From assembly GCA_016871855.1 (NCBI GenBank), contig VHBQ01000022.1:1-43654 (forward strand): a stretch of DNA of 43,654 bases, written 5' to 3'. The DNA comes from Gemmatimonadota bacterium (GTDB lineage Bacteria > Gemmatimonadota > Gemmatimonadetes > Gemmatimonadales > Gemmatimonadaceae). The notes under the pieces are model-generated. The model saw only the letters and a program-made list of their open reading frames with translations, searched no databases and was not told the DNA's origin. Positions 18,246 to 27,614 of the stretch are shown here, in pieces. Position 1 is the first letter of the stretch; the number at the start of each line of letters is the position of its first letter. The translations under genes were made by a program, and so were the position numbers.

Positions 18246-20438
18246 ATGAAGAAGCTTGCGCTCGCGCTCCTGCTGTTTGTCGTTGCCGACCTGCCGGCGC
18301 AGTCGCGCGCCGAGATCCGTCGCTGGGAGCGGCAGGCACAGGCCGTCACCATCGTCCGCGATACCTGGGGCATCCCGCACGTGAAGGGGAAGACCGACGC
18401 GGACGCGGTTTTTGGGGTGATCTATGCCCAGGCTGAGGATGACTTCAACCGCGTCGAGACCAACTACCTGACGGCGCTGGGTCGCATGGCCGAAGCCGAG
18501 GGAGAAGGCGAGCTCTGGCGCGACCTGCGCATGCGGATGTTCGTGGACACGACCGAGCTCAAGGCGCTCTACACGGCCAGCCCGGAGTGGCTGCGGAAGC
18601 TGATGAACGCTTGGGCCGACGGACTCAACTACTTCCTGTACACCAACCGGCAGGTGAAGCCGAAGGTGCTGACGCGGTTCGAGCCGTGGATGGCGCTGTC
18701 CTTCACGGAGGGGAGCATCGGCGGCGACATCTCCTCGGTGCCGGTGCGTGGCATCGAGCTGTTCTACGGCGCGCAGAGGGGAGGGACTCCGGCACGCGAC
18801 CTTGATGCTGCGTACGGCGCCGAGGAGGCCGAAGCGGCGCTGGCCGTGCCGATGGGCTCGAACGGCGCGGCCATCGCTCCAACGAACGCCAAGAACGGGC
18901 GGGCCCTGCTGCTCATCAATCCGCACACCTCGCACTACTTCCGCGAGGAGGCGCAGATGACGAGCGACGAAGGGCTGAACGCCTACGGCGCCATCACCTG
19001 GGGGCAGTTCTTCATCTATCAGGGGTTCAACGCGACCGCGGGCTGGATGCACACCTCCAGCAACGCCGATGTCGCGGACGAGTACGCCGAGACGGTGACG
19101 AAGGCAGGCGACGGCTACGTGTACGCGTACGCGGGGGGCACGCGGCCGGTCACGGCGAAGCGGGTCACGATCCGCTACAAGACCGCCGAGGGCCTCAAGA
19201 CGCGCGACTTCACCCTCTACTTCACGCACCACGGCCCGGTCGTGCGCGAAACGAACGGCAAGTGGATCACGACGCGGCTGATGAACGAGCCGATCAAGGC
19301 GTTGACGCAGTCGTACACGCGCACCAAGGCGCGAAACTACCGCGAGTTCCGCGCCACGATGGACCTGCACACGAACTCGTCCAACAACACCATCTACGCC
19401 GACGCCGAAGGCAATATCGCCTACCTGCACGCGAACTTCGTGCCGAAGCGCGACCCGAAGTTCGACTGGTCGCGGCCGGTGGACGGCAGCGATCCGGCGA
19501 CCGAGTGGGGGGCGCTGCACGGCGTGGAGGAAAGCCCGCACCTGCTGAACCCGCCCAACGGCTGGCTCTACAACACGAACAACTGGCCGTACACCGCCGC
19601 GGGCGAGCATAGTCCGCGCAAGGGCGACTATCCGGCCTACATGAACCCCGGGGGCGAGAATCCGCGTGGTGTGCACGCCATCGCCGTCCTCGCCGGCAAG
19701 AAGGACTTCACCCTCGAGTCGCTGCATGCGGCGGCGTACGACAATTGGATGCCGGCGTTCGCGGCGCTGGTTCCACGCCTCGTCTCGGCGTGGGACAATC
19801 TGGCGTATTCCGACGCGCTGAAGGCGAAGCTGGCCGAGCCGATCGCGCTGCTGCGCGCCTGGGACCATCGGTGGGGCGTCGGTTCGGTGCCGACGGCGCT
19901 GGCCATCTTCTACGGTGAGGAACTCTGGCGCCTGCCGCGCGAAGGCGCGGCGATGGACGCGTACGAGTTCATCAACACGCGCCCACCCGAGCAGCAGCTC
20001 CAGGTCTTCTCGCGCGTCTACGACCGGTTGACTGCCGACTATGGCACCTGGAAGACGCCCTGGGGCGAGATCAACCGCTTCCAGCGCTTCGCGCCGGACA
20101 TCGCTCCGCGCTTCAGTGACGACGCCCCGAGCGTGCCAGTAGGTTTCGCCTCGGCACGGTGGGGATCGCTGGCGTCGTACGATGCTCGCGCGACGCGCAC
20201 GACGAAGAAGCTGTACGGTACGTACGGCAACAGCTTTGTGGCGGTGGTCGAGTTTGGCGACCGCGTGCGGGCCCGTGCGGTGATGGCCGGCGGCCTCAAC
20301 GCCAACCCCGCGTCGAAGCACTTCGCCGACCAGGCGAAGACGTACGCTGACGGACAGCTGCGCGATGTGTACTTCTATCCGGATGAGCTGCAGGGCCACG
20401 TGGAACGCACGTATCGGCCCGGCGCCAAGCAGGACTGA
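18246..20438 (+). CDS. Exported penicillin acylase/acyl-homoserine lactone acylase family protein
   Basis: 730-residue Ntn-hydrolase of family S45. Signal peptide about 1-21; alpha-subunit region to about 204; autocatalytic cleavage expected before S205 in PMGSNGAAIAP, the conserved G-S-N of the family; beta subunit from S205 to the C-terminus. Further family features are RDTWGIPHVKGKTDADAVFGVIYAQAEDDF near the start, LLLINPH after the nucleophile, and FTHHGPVV. The family hydrolyses amides such as penicillins, N-acyl amino acids, aculeacin or acyl-homoserine lactones; the substrate here is not readable. It is first in a same-strand run of four exported proteins, with 22 bp to the next gene. 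Confidence 0.93.
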   Translation: MKKLALALLLFVVADLPAQSRAEIRRWERQAQAVTIVRDTWGIPHVKGKTDADAVFGVIYAQAEDDFNRVETNYLTALGRMAEAEGEGELWRDLRMRMFVDTTELKALYTASPEWLRKLMNAWADGLNYFLYTNRQVKPKVLTRFEPWMALSFTEGSIGGDISSVPVRGIELFYGAQRGGTPARDLDAAYGAEEAEAALAVPMGSNGAAIAPTNAKNGRALLLINPHTSHYFREEAQMTSDEGLNAYGAITWGQFFIYQGFNATAGWMHTSSNADVADEYAETVTKAGDGYVYAYAGGTRPVTAKRVTIRYKTAEGLKTRDFTLYFTHHGPVVRETNGKWITTRLMNEPIKALTQSYTRTKARNYREFRATMDLHTNSSNNTIYADAEGNIAYLHANFVPKRDPKFDWSRPVDGSDPATEWGALHGVEESPHLLNPPNGWLYNTNNWPYTAAGEHSPRKGDYPAYMNPGGENPRGVHAIAVLAGKKDFTLESLHAAAYDNWMPAFAALVPRLVSAWDNLAYSDALKAKLAEPIALLRAWDHRWGVGSVPTALAIFYGEELWRLPREGAAMDAYEFINTRPPEQQLQVFSRVYDRLTADYGTWKTPWGEINRFQRFAPDIAPRFSDDAPSVPVGFASARWGSLASYDARATRTTKKLYGTYGNSFVAVVEFGDRVRARAVMAGGLNANPASKHFADQAKTYADGQLRDVYFYPDELQGHVERTYRPGAKQD

Positions 20439-20460
20439 CCCTTTTCCCTCGGTGACTCCT

Positions 20461-23400
20461 GTGCGTTTTTCGACCCTCTCTCAAGCGACTCTCGTCGCGC
20501 TCGCGTGTGCGTTTCTCACCGAGTGCCTGCCCGCGCAGGCGACGTCGCCGTCGTCGGCGATGGAATGGCGGCAGATCGGCCCCAACCGCGCCGGCCGCGG
20601 CCGCAGCGCGGTGGGCGTTCCGAGCCAGCCCAACGTAGCCTACGTGGGCTTCGACAACGGAGGCGTCTGGCGCTCGACCGACTACGGCAACAACTGGGAG
20701 CCGATCTTCGACAAGGAAGCCACCGGCTCCATCGGCGCCATCGCCGTGTCGCCGTCGCACCCCAACGTCATCTACGTGGGCACGGGCGCGGGGATCATTC
20801 GTCCCGACCTCGCCACGGGGCTGGGCCTCTACAAGTCCACGGACACGGGGAAGACGTGGACGCACCTCGGGCTCTTCGACAGCCAGATGATCGCGTACAT
20901 CGAGGTGGACGCGCGCAATCCCGACCGGTTCTTCGTCGCCGTCTTGGGGCACCCGTACGGCCCGAACGCCGAACGCGGCATCTTCCGCTCGCTGGACGGC
21001 GGAAAGACCCTCGAGAAGGTGCTCTACAAGGACGAATACACAAGCGCCAACGAAGTGCGCATCGATCCGTCGGACCCGAACGTCGTGTACGCGACGCTTT
21101 GGCAGCAGCAGCAGATGTTCTATGAGGGGCAGACGTTCGGTGGTGGCGGCAACGGAATCTTCAAGTCCACCGACGGCGGCACCACCTGGCGGCAGTTGAC
21201 CTCAGGACTGCCGGAGAGCGTGCTGCAGGCGAACATCGCCATCGCCCCGAGCAATCCCAGTCTCCTCTACGCGATGGTCGCGTCGGCGATGCCAAATGGC
21301 GCCTCCGGGCCGGTCAGCTTCTACCGGTCCGCCGACAAGGGTGAGCACTGGGAACTCGCGGTCAACGGACCGGATGGAAAGCCGCACCGCACACCCGATC
21401 CGCGCCCGCTCGGTCGCATCGGCGGCGGCGACCTGCCGCCCGTCGTCGTGGATCCGAAGAACGAGCAGGTGGTCTACAGTGCCTCCACCGTGATGTGGCG
21501 CACCGAGGACGGCGGACTTAACTGGTCGGCCGTGCGCGGCGCGCCGGGCGGCGACGACTACCAGCGCATCTGGATCAATCCCAACGATCCCAAGATCCTT
21601 ATTGCCATTGCCGACCAGGGCGCGGTGATCTCGGCGAACCGCGGCGAGACGTGGAGCAACTGGTACACGCAGCACACCGCGGCGATGTTCCACGTCACCG
21701 CCGACAACGCCTTTCCGTACCGCCTGTGCGCCGGCCAGCAGGACAGCGGCTCGGCTTGCGTGGACAGCCGGTCGATGGACGGGCAAATCACGTTCCGTGA
21801 CTGGACGCCGGTGAACACGCAGGAGTACGGCGTCGTCGCCCCCGACCCGCGCAACCCGGACATCGTGTTCGGCAGCGCGCGGCAGGGCGTGTCGCGCTGG
21901 GACCGCCGCACGCGGCAGACGACGCAGGTGGGGCCGGACATGTCAGCACGCGGGCCGAAGGGCGAGGCGTACAATCGCAACGTGCGCACGATGCCACTGA
22001 TCTTCTCGCCGGTGAACGCCGACCTGCTGTTCTACGCCTCAAACGCTGTTTGGCAAACCACCGACCGCGGCATCACGTGGAAGCGCATCAGCCCCGACCT
22101 GACCCGCGGCGACCAATGGGCGGTGCCGGCGAGCGCGGGCAAGTATGCCACGACGGTGAAGCCGTCCGCGCTCGGCGCGATCACGGCGCTTGCCCCGTCG
22201 TACAAGGACGCCAAGGTGCTGTGGGCCGGCACCGACGACGGCCAGGTGCAGGTGACGATGGACGGCGGCGCGACGTGGTCCAACGTCACGCCGGCCGGAA
22301 TCAAGCCGTGGACGCGCATCTACAACATGGAAGCGGGGCGCCACGACCGGCTCACCGCCTACATCGCCGCCAACACGCTGCGCATTGATGATCACGCGCC
22401 GCACTTCTGGAAGACGCACGACGGCGGCAAGACGTGGACCGAGATCAACGCGGGTATCGCAACGAACTACCCGGCGAACTCCATCCGCGAGGACTCGCGG
22501 GTGAAGGGGTTGCTCTACGCGGCGACGGACGCGCAGGTCTGGGTGTCGACCGACGATGGCGCACGCTGGCAGTCGCTGCGCAACAACATGCCGGCCATTT
22601 CGGTGCGCGACATCAAGGTGAAGGACGACAGCGTGTGCCAGTGCGCCGACCTCGTGGCCGGCACGCACGGGCGCGGCTTCTGGATCCTCGACAACTTGAC
22701 GCCGATCCGGCAGGCGGCCGAGGTCGCGCGGGCCGCCGCGTCGCACGGCGCCTACCTGGTGAAGCCATTGCCGGCACTGCGCATTCGTTTCGGCACCAAC
22801 GAGCCGACGCCGCTGCCTCCGGAAGTTCCCGCCGGACAGAATCCGCCGAACGGCGCGATCCTGGATTACTTCCTGCCGCATCAGGCGGGCGAGGTGCGCG
22901 TCGAGATCCTCGACGCGAAGGGCATCGTGGTCCGCGCGTATTCAAGCAAGGATCCAGTGGTCACGCCGCACCCGGCGCTTGACCGCGCGGCCTACGACAG
23001 GATCTGCCAGCAGAACGTGTCGAACACGTTCTGCGGCTTGCCGCTCTACTGGCCCGAGCTGCCGCAGGTGTTCGGCACGTCCACGGGAATGCACCGGGTG
23101 ACGTGGGACATGCGTCTGCAGTCGGCGCCGGTGGACGACGTGAACGCGGCCGGTGACGTCGACGCGACGGGAGCCGTGGCCGGACGCGCCTGGCTCTCCG
23201 CCACGGCGCCGTGGGCCCCGCCCGGAGCGTACACGGTACGGCTCACCGTCGACGGCGCATCGGTCACGCAGCCCATCGCCGTGAAGCTTGATCCGCGGGT
23301 CAAGACGCCGGCAGCGGCCCTCGCGCCACTGCATACGCTGTCACGCCAGATGTGGGACGGCGCCAACGTGGCGCGCGCGGAATTCGCCGCGGCGCGCGCC

Positions 23401-23748
23401 CTCGCCGCGAAGCTGTCGGCGGAATCCGGCGCCGACGAACTCAGAGCGGCGCTCGATTCCATCGCCCCCGCGCCGGTGCGCGGGCGCGGCCGAGGCCCGG
23501 GCGGGCGCTTCGGCGCGCCGGCGGGACCGCCGACTCTTTCCAGCGTGAGTGGCACTCTGCTCAGCGCCGCCATGGCGATGCAAGGCGCGGACGTGCCGCC
23601 CACCGCGCGTCAGGTGGCGGCCTGCGCCAGCGCGGGCCGACAGCTCGAGGAAGTCATGGCGCGGTGGACTGCGCTCAAAACGACGCGCCTCGCGGCGCTC
23701 AATGCCGCGCGCAAGACGGCGGGGCAGGGGGCGATCACACTGCCATGA
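20461..23748 (+). CDS. Exported VPS10/BNR-repeat beta-propeller protein (sortilin- or sialidase-like fold)
   Basis: About 1095 residues. Signal peptide about 1-27. Roughly residues 35-780 contain many Asp-box (S/T-x-D-x-G-x-x-W) repeats: RSTDYGNNW, KSTDTGKTW, KSTDGGTTW, RTEDGGLNW, QTTDRGITW, THDGGKTW and STDDGARW, consistent with one or two VPS10-like propellers. A C-terminal beta-sandwich region (about 800-950) is followed by a helical tail with a Gly/Arg/Pro-rich linker near 1010-1025. Asp boxes are structural, so sialidase activity is not implied. GTG 20461 begins directly at the signal peptide; GTG 20452 is an alternative. The stop overlaps the DUF305 gene start by 4 bp. Confidence 0.9.
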   Translation: MRFSTLSQATLVALACAFLTECLPAQATSPSSAMEWRQIGPNRAGRGRSAVGVPSQPNVAYVGFDNGGVWRSTDYGNNWEPIFDKEATGSIGAIAVSPSHPNVIYVGTGAGIIRPDLATGLGLYKSTDTGKTWTHLGLFDSQMIAYIEVDARNPDRFFVAVLGHPYGPNAERGIFRSLDGGKTLEKVLYKDEYTSANEVRIDPSDPNVVYATLWQQQQMFYEGQTFGGGGNGIFKSTDGGTTWRQLTSGLPESVLQANIAIAPSNPSLLYAMVASAMPNGASGPVSFYRSADKGEHWELAVNGPDGKPHRTPDPRPLGRIGGGDLPPVVVDPKNEQVVYSASTVMWRTEDGGLNWSAVRGAPGGDDYQRIWINPNDPKILIAIADQGAVISANRGETWSNWYTQHTAAMFHVTADNAFPYRLCAGQQDSGSACVDSRSMDGQITFRDWTPVNTQEYGVVAPDPRNPDIVFGSARQGVSRWDRRTRQTTQVGPDMSARGPKGEAYNRNVRTMPLIFSPVNADLLFYASNAVWQTTDRGITWKRISPDLTRGDQWAVPASAGKYATTVKPSALGAITALAPSYKDAKVLWAGTDDGQVQVTMDGGATWSNVTPAGIKPWTRIYNMEAGRHDRLTAYIAANTLRIDDHAPHFWKTHDGGKTWTEINAGIATNYPANSIREDSRVKGLLYAATDAQVWVSTDDGARWQSLRNNMPAISVRDIKVKDDSVCQCADLVAGTHGRGFWILDNLTPIRQAAEVARAAASHGAYLVKPLPALRIRFGTNEPTPLPPEVPAGQNPPNGAILDYFLPHQAGEVRVEILDAKGIVVRAYSSKDPVVTPHPALDRAAYDRICQQNVSNTFCGLPLYWPELPQVFGTSTGMHRVTWDMRLQSAPVDDVNAAGDVDATGAVAGRAWLSATAPWAPPGAYTVRLTVDGASVTQPIAVKLDPRVKTPAAALAPLHTLSRQMWDGANVARAEFAAARALAAKLSAESGADELRAALDSIAPAPVRGRGRGPGGRFGAPAGPPTLSSVSGTLLSAAMAMQGADVPPTARQVAACASAGRQLEEVMARWTALKTTRLAALNAARKTAGQGAITLP

Positions 23749-24338
23749 ACATGTCCTTGCTTCGCGGCCCCGCCGCGTCGCGCGTGTTGAGGGCGATGGT
23801 TGGCACGGCACTCGTCGCCCTCAGCGCGTCGGCGCAGTCCGCGTCGCCCGCCGACGTCGCGTTCATGAAAGGGATGATCCATCACCACGCGCAAGCCATC
23901 GAGATGGTGGTGCTCATCGCCGACCGCACCACGTCCGCCAGCCTGCGGACACTGGGGGAGCGCATCGACATCTCGCAGCGCGACGAGATCGAGATGATGC
24001 AGCAGTGGCTGCGGGCGCGCCGCGAAGAGGCGCCCGACCCGCTGCCGCATCTGGGCATGGACATGGGGGATCACGACATGCCGATGATGGCCGGCATGCT
24101 CACCAAGGCACAAATGGCCGCGCTGAAGGACGCGCGTGGCCCGGCCTTTGACCGCCTCTTCCTGAGCGGGATGATCCAGCACCACGAAGGAGCCCTGACC
24201 ATGGTCCGGGAGCTCTTTGCCACTACCGGAGGAGGCCAGGAGACTGCCATCTTCCGGTTCGCTTCGGACATCGACGCCGACCAGCGGGCGGAAATCGCCC
24301 GCATGCGCACGATGCTCCGGGCGTTGAATCCGCCGTAA
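23745..24338 (+). CDS. DUF305 family protein, exported, His/Met-rich
   Basis: 197 residues with an N-terminal signal (about 1-31, ends ASAQS). Two DUF305 half-repeats are seen: FMKGMIHHHAQAIEMVVLIADRT and FLSGMIQHHEGALTMVRELF, each a helical unit with paired His. Between them lies LGMDMGDHDMPMMAGM, a Met/His/Asp-rich segment typical of copper-handling proteins. DUF305 is often found with copper and other metal-resistance genes, but direct function is unproven. The ATG at 23745 overlaps the upstream stop as ATGA; a second ATG six bases later is possible. Translational coupling to the propeller gene is likely. Confidence 0.92.
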   Translation: MNMSLLRGPAASRVLRAMVGTALVALSASAQSASPADVAFMKGMIHHHAQAIEMVVLIADRTTSASLRTLGERIDISQRDEIEMMQQWLRARREEAPDPLPHLGMDMGDHDMPMMAGMLTKAQMAALKDARGPAFDRLFLSGMIQHHEGALTMVRELFATTGGGQETAIFRFASDIDADQRAEIARMRTMLRALNPP

Positions 24339-24370
24339 CCCGAAGCACCGCGTTCACCCACGAGGTAGAC

Positions 24371-26134
24371 ATGCCCCCCGCAGTTCTCCGCCACGCGGCC
24401 CGTGCGGCCGCGTGCATGCTCGCCGTGTTGTCCATCGCTGCGAGCGCCGGCGCCCAGGGCGCCAGCACCAGCGATCCGCGCGCCGCGCTCGCCGCCGGCT
24501 GGAAAGACGCCGCCATCGCGATCTCGAACCTGAAACTGGTATCCACCGCTTGGCGGCCGGCTGGCATGAGCGACCCGAGGAACGCCGGCAACTTCGAGTT
24601 CATGAACTCCGACCTGGCGTTCGCCGGTCCCTATGTCTTCCAGGGGAATTTCAACGGCGTTCAGGTCTGGGATGCGTCGGACGTGGCCAACCTGAAGCTG
24701 AAGACGCTCTTGCCCTGTCCGGGCGGGCAGGGGGATGTCTCGGTGCTCGGCAACCTCATGTTCATGTCCGTCGAGGAGACGCGCGGGCGCGTGGATTGCG
24801 GTTCGGGGGGCGTGCGCGACAGCGTGAGCGCCGAACGGTTCCGCGGCATCCGGATCTTCGACATCACCGACATCGAGCGCCCGAAGGTCATCACGCAGGT
24901 GCAGACCTGCCGCGGTTCGCACACGCACACGCTAATAGAAGACCCGAAAGACAAGGGCGTCGTCTACGTGTACGTCCAGGGGACCAGCATCGTCCGGTCA
25001 CCGCGTGAGCTGGCCGACTGCTCCGGCCGCGCGCCGGAGATGGACGCCAACACGTCGCTGTTCCGCATCGAGATCATCCGCGTGCCGCTGGCCCGGCCGG
25101 CGGAAGCCCGCGTGATCAACGCGCCGCGCATCTTCTCCGACTCCGCCGGGCGCATTGCCGGACTCTGGCGCGGCGGAAAGCAGGGCGAGGGGACGCAGGA
25201 GACGGCGGAAACGGATCAGTGCCACGACATCACGGCCTACCCGGAACTTGGCCTCGCCGCGGGCGCCTGCTCCGGCAACGGCATCATCCTCGACATCTCC
25301 GACCCGGCGAATCCCCGCCGCATCGCCGAGACGTTCGATCCGAACTTCGCCTACTGGCACTCGGCCAACTTCAGCAACGATGCCTCCAAGGTCCTGTTCA
25401 CCGACGAATGGGGCGGCGGCATGGCGCCGCGGTGCCGGGCCAGCGACAAGATGACGTGGGGCGCGAATGCGATCTTCACCCTGCAGGGGCGCTCGATGCG
25501 CGCGGCCGGGTACTACAAGCTCCCCGTCGCGCAGACGAGGACCGAGAACTGCGTGGCGCACAACGGAGCGATCATCCCCGTCCCGGGACGCGACATCATG
25601 GTCCAGGGGTGGTATCAGGGCGGCATCTCGGTGTTTGACTTCACCGATCCCGCGAAGCCGTTCGAGATCGCGTACTTCGACCGTGGCCCGGTCAGCGCCG
25701 ACACGCTGCACCTTGGAGGGTCGTGGTCGGCGTATTGGCACAACGGCCGCATCTGGAACTCGGAAATCTCGCGCGGGCTCGACGTTCTGGAGCTGACCCC
25801 GAGCGAGCAGCTGTCGGCCAACGAGATCGCCGCCGCGGCGCTGGTGCGCTTCGAGGTGAACAACCCGCAGACGCAGCGGCGCAACGTGTGGCCGGCGCAC
25901 CCGGCCGTGGCGCGTGCGTACGTGGACCAGCTCGAGCGCGGACGCGGGCTGGGCGCCGCCCGCATCGCCGCCGTGCGCGCGGCGATCGATGCAGCGGAGT
26001 TGCGTTCGGGCGCCGCGCGCCAGTCGGCCTATGCCGCACTGGCCGCGTCTCTGAAGGACGACGCGGGCAGCGCCGGCGACTCGGCGCGTGTGCGCGCTCT
26101 CGCGGACGTGGTGGGGCAGCTCGCCGCCCGCTGA
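24371..26134 (+). CDS. Exported LVIVD-repeat protein
   Basis: 587 residues with signal peptide (about 1-28, ends ASAGAQ). The body is a propeller built of LVIVD-like repeats: VFQGNFNGVQVWDASDVANLKL, RGIRIFDITDIERPKVI, GNGIILDISDPANPRRI and GGISVFDFTDPAKPFEI, each of the form G-(V/I)-x-(V/I)-x-D-(I/A)-(T/S)-D-x-x-x-P. Several Cys are scattered through the exported region. The C-terminal about 90 residues are Ala-rich and helical. The molecular role is unknown; such proteins are extracellular or periplasmic. It lies 32 bp after the DUF305 gene and is the last gene before a strong hairpin, so it likely ends the operon that begins at 18246. Confidence 0.88.
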   Translation: MPPAVLRHAARAAACMLAVLSIAASAGAQGASTSDPRAALAAGWKDAAIAISNLKLVSTAWRPAGMSDPRNAGNFEFMNSDLAFAGPYVFQGNFNGVQVWDASDVANLKLKTLLPCPGGQGDVSVLGNLMFMSVEETRGRVDCGSGGVRDSVSAERFRGIRIFDITDIERPKVITQVQTCRGSHTHTLIEDPKDKGVVYVYVQGTSIVRSPRELADCSGRAPEMDANTSLFRIEIIRVPLARPAEARVINAPRIFSDSAGRIAGLWRGGKQGEGTQETAETDQCHDITAYPELGLAAGACSGNGIILDISDPANPRRIAETFDPNFAYWHSANFSNDASKVLFTDEWGGGMAPRCRASDKMTWGANAIFTLQGRSMRAAGYYKLPVAQTRTENCVAHNGAIIPVPGRDIMVQGWYQGGISVFDFTDPAKPFEIAYFDRGPVSADTLHLGGSWSAYWHNGRIWNSEISRGLDVLELTPSEQLSANEIAAAALVRFEVNNPQTQRRNVWPAHPAVARAYVDQLERGRGLGAARIAAVRAAIDAAELRSGAARQSAYAALAASLKDDAGSAGDSARVRALADVVGQLAAR

Positions 26135-26154
26135 GCGATCGACGGCACCACGCG

Positions 26155-26190
26155 CGAGGGGCGCCACCAAGGCATCGGTGGCGCCCCTCG
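26155..26190. terminator. Strong bidirectional hairpin between convergent genes
   Basis: Perfect 14-bp inverted repeat CGAGGGGCGCCACC (26155-26168) / GGTGGCGCCCCTCG (26177-26190) with an 8-base loop, placed between the convergent LVIVD gene (ends 26134) and class V aminotransferase-fold gene (ends 26207). No T-run follows on either strand. Confidence 0.75.
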
Positions 26191-26206
26191 ACTGTCGATG
26201 GCAACC

Positions 26207-27454
26207 CTACGCGGCGATCGCGCGCAGCGCCTTCACGAAGGCGTCGAGCTCCGCCGTAATCGTGTACACCTGCGGTGTCACCCGCACGCCGTGCACCCCC
26301 GCGCCGTTGATGGCCACCGTCCAGATCCTGTGTTTCTCGAACAGCGTCTTCATCAAGTCGGCAGGTGTCACGCCGGCGACGCCGACGTTGGCGATGCCGC
26401 ACGACCGCCCGGGCTCGGCGGGCGTGTTAAGAACAATGCGGGGCTGGCCTCGCACCTGGTCGCTCCAGTAGCGCTGGAGGTAGCGCAGGCGCGCCTCCTT
26501 GCGGGCGCCGCCGATCGCCTCGTGGAAGACGATGGCGTCCTCGATGCCGAGGTCCGTATGGCACGGGTGCGTGCCCGTGTGGTTCAGCTTGCTGATGTCG
26601 TCATCAGGCGCGGGATCGCCGTAGACGGGCCACAGCCCCGCGATGCGTTCCTTCTTCACGTACAGGATCCCCGCGCCGAGCGGCACGGAGAGCCACTTAT
26701 GCAGTGACGCGCCGTAGTAGTCGCAATCGAGGTCGGGGATCTTGAAGTCGAGGTGGGCGAACGCATGCGCGCCGTCCACCATGACCTGCATGCCGCGCGC
26801 GTGCGCCATGTCGCAGATCTTCCGCACGGGGAGCACGTGCCCCGTGATGTTGATCATGTGGCAGACCATCAGCAGGCGCGTCTTTGGCGTGATGGCGTTG
26901 GCGTACACCTGCACCACGTCGTCGTCGCTGGCCGGATGCAGCGGCACGTCCACGAACCGGTTGACCATGCCGTGGCGCCGCGCCATCAACCGGAACTGGT
27001 CGAGCATCGCGCCGTAGTCCTGGTTGGCCATCACCGCCTCGTCGCCCGGTTTCCAGTCGAAGCCGGCGATCACCGTGTCCAGCGACTCGGTGGTATTGCG
27101 CGTGATGATCAGTTCGGCCGGCGAACACCCGGCCATCGCGGCGAGCTTCGTCCGCACGCGCAGCTTCTCGTCGTTCTTCACGGTGCGCATGTAGCGCGAG
27201 CCCATGTAGTTGATGCGCCTCACATGGCTGAAGAACCCTTCGAGCACCGGCTCGGGCTGGAAGCAGTAGTACCCGTTCTCGAGATTGATGTACTGGGGGT
27301 CGAGCCGGAACTTCGCCCGCACCGCGGCCCAAAACGCCTCATCCTCGGCGAGCTCGACGGGCGGAACAGACGCGTACTGGGCCAGCAGTTCAGGGCCGAA
27401 GACGAGGCCGGCCGATACGCCGCCCATCGTGCGAAGAAACTCACGCTTGTTCAT
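26207..27454 (-). CDS. Class V aminotransferase-fold PLP enzyme with Tat-like N-terminus
   Basis: 415 residues, fold type I PLP enzyme of the class V group (cysteine desulfurase/isopenicillin-N epimerase-like). The N-terminus NKREFLRTMGGVSAGLVFG resembles a twin-arginine signal (KR in place of RR) with a hydrophobic stretch, suggesting export of the folded holoenzyme. Key residues: TRNTTESLDTVI (phosphate-binding), D227 and H230 in VDGAHAFAHLDF (pyridine N and ring), and K253 in ASLHKWL as the PLP lysine. No catalytic Cys loop of a desulfurase is evident, so an epimerase, lyase or aminotransferase is more likely. ATG 27454 has AAGGAG 7 bp upstream. It is divergent from the TPR-kinase operon. 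Confidence 0.88.
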   Translation of the reverse strand: MNKREFLRTMGGVSAGLVFGPELLAQYASVPPVELAEDEAFWAAVRAKFRLDPQYINLENGYYCFQPEPVLEGFFSHVRRINYMGSRYMRTVKNDEKLRVRTKLAAMAGCSPAELIITRNTTESLDTVIAGFDWKPGDEAVMANQDYGAMLDQFRLMARRHGMVNRFVDVPLHPASDDDVVQVYANAITPKTRLLMVCHMINITGHVLPVRKICDMAHARGMQVMVDGAHAFAHLDFKIPDLDCDYYGASLHKWLSVPLGAGILYVKKERIAGLWPVYGDPAPDDDISKLNHTGTHPCHTDLGIEDAIVFHEAIGGARKEARLRYLQRYWSDQVRGQPRIVLNTPAEPGRSCGIANVGVAGVTPADLMKTLFEKHRIWTVAINGAGVHGVRVTPQVYTITAELDAFVKALRAIAA

Positions 27455-27614
27455 CTCGGGACTCCTTGCGGGTCGGATGCCGTGCCCGCCAATTGCCCGG
27501 TGCCGGGGCCGGTGGCTGGATGCTCGGTTCCTGTGAAGCGAGTATATAGTAGCGGCCAAAGCCGGCCACGGTCAGTCGACCCTCAGTCGAACAGCTCACC
27601 CGCCAGGAGTGCGC

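Noticed and set aside
18141-20399. Long minus-strand open frame (752 codons) opposite the acylase
   Set aside because: Antisense shadow of the S45 acylase; no recognisable fold or signal, Arg/Val-rich.
20461-23748. Sialidase
   Set aside because: Asp-box repeats are structural and occur in many propellers; I could not identify the Arg triad and Tyr/Glu of a sialidase.
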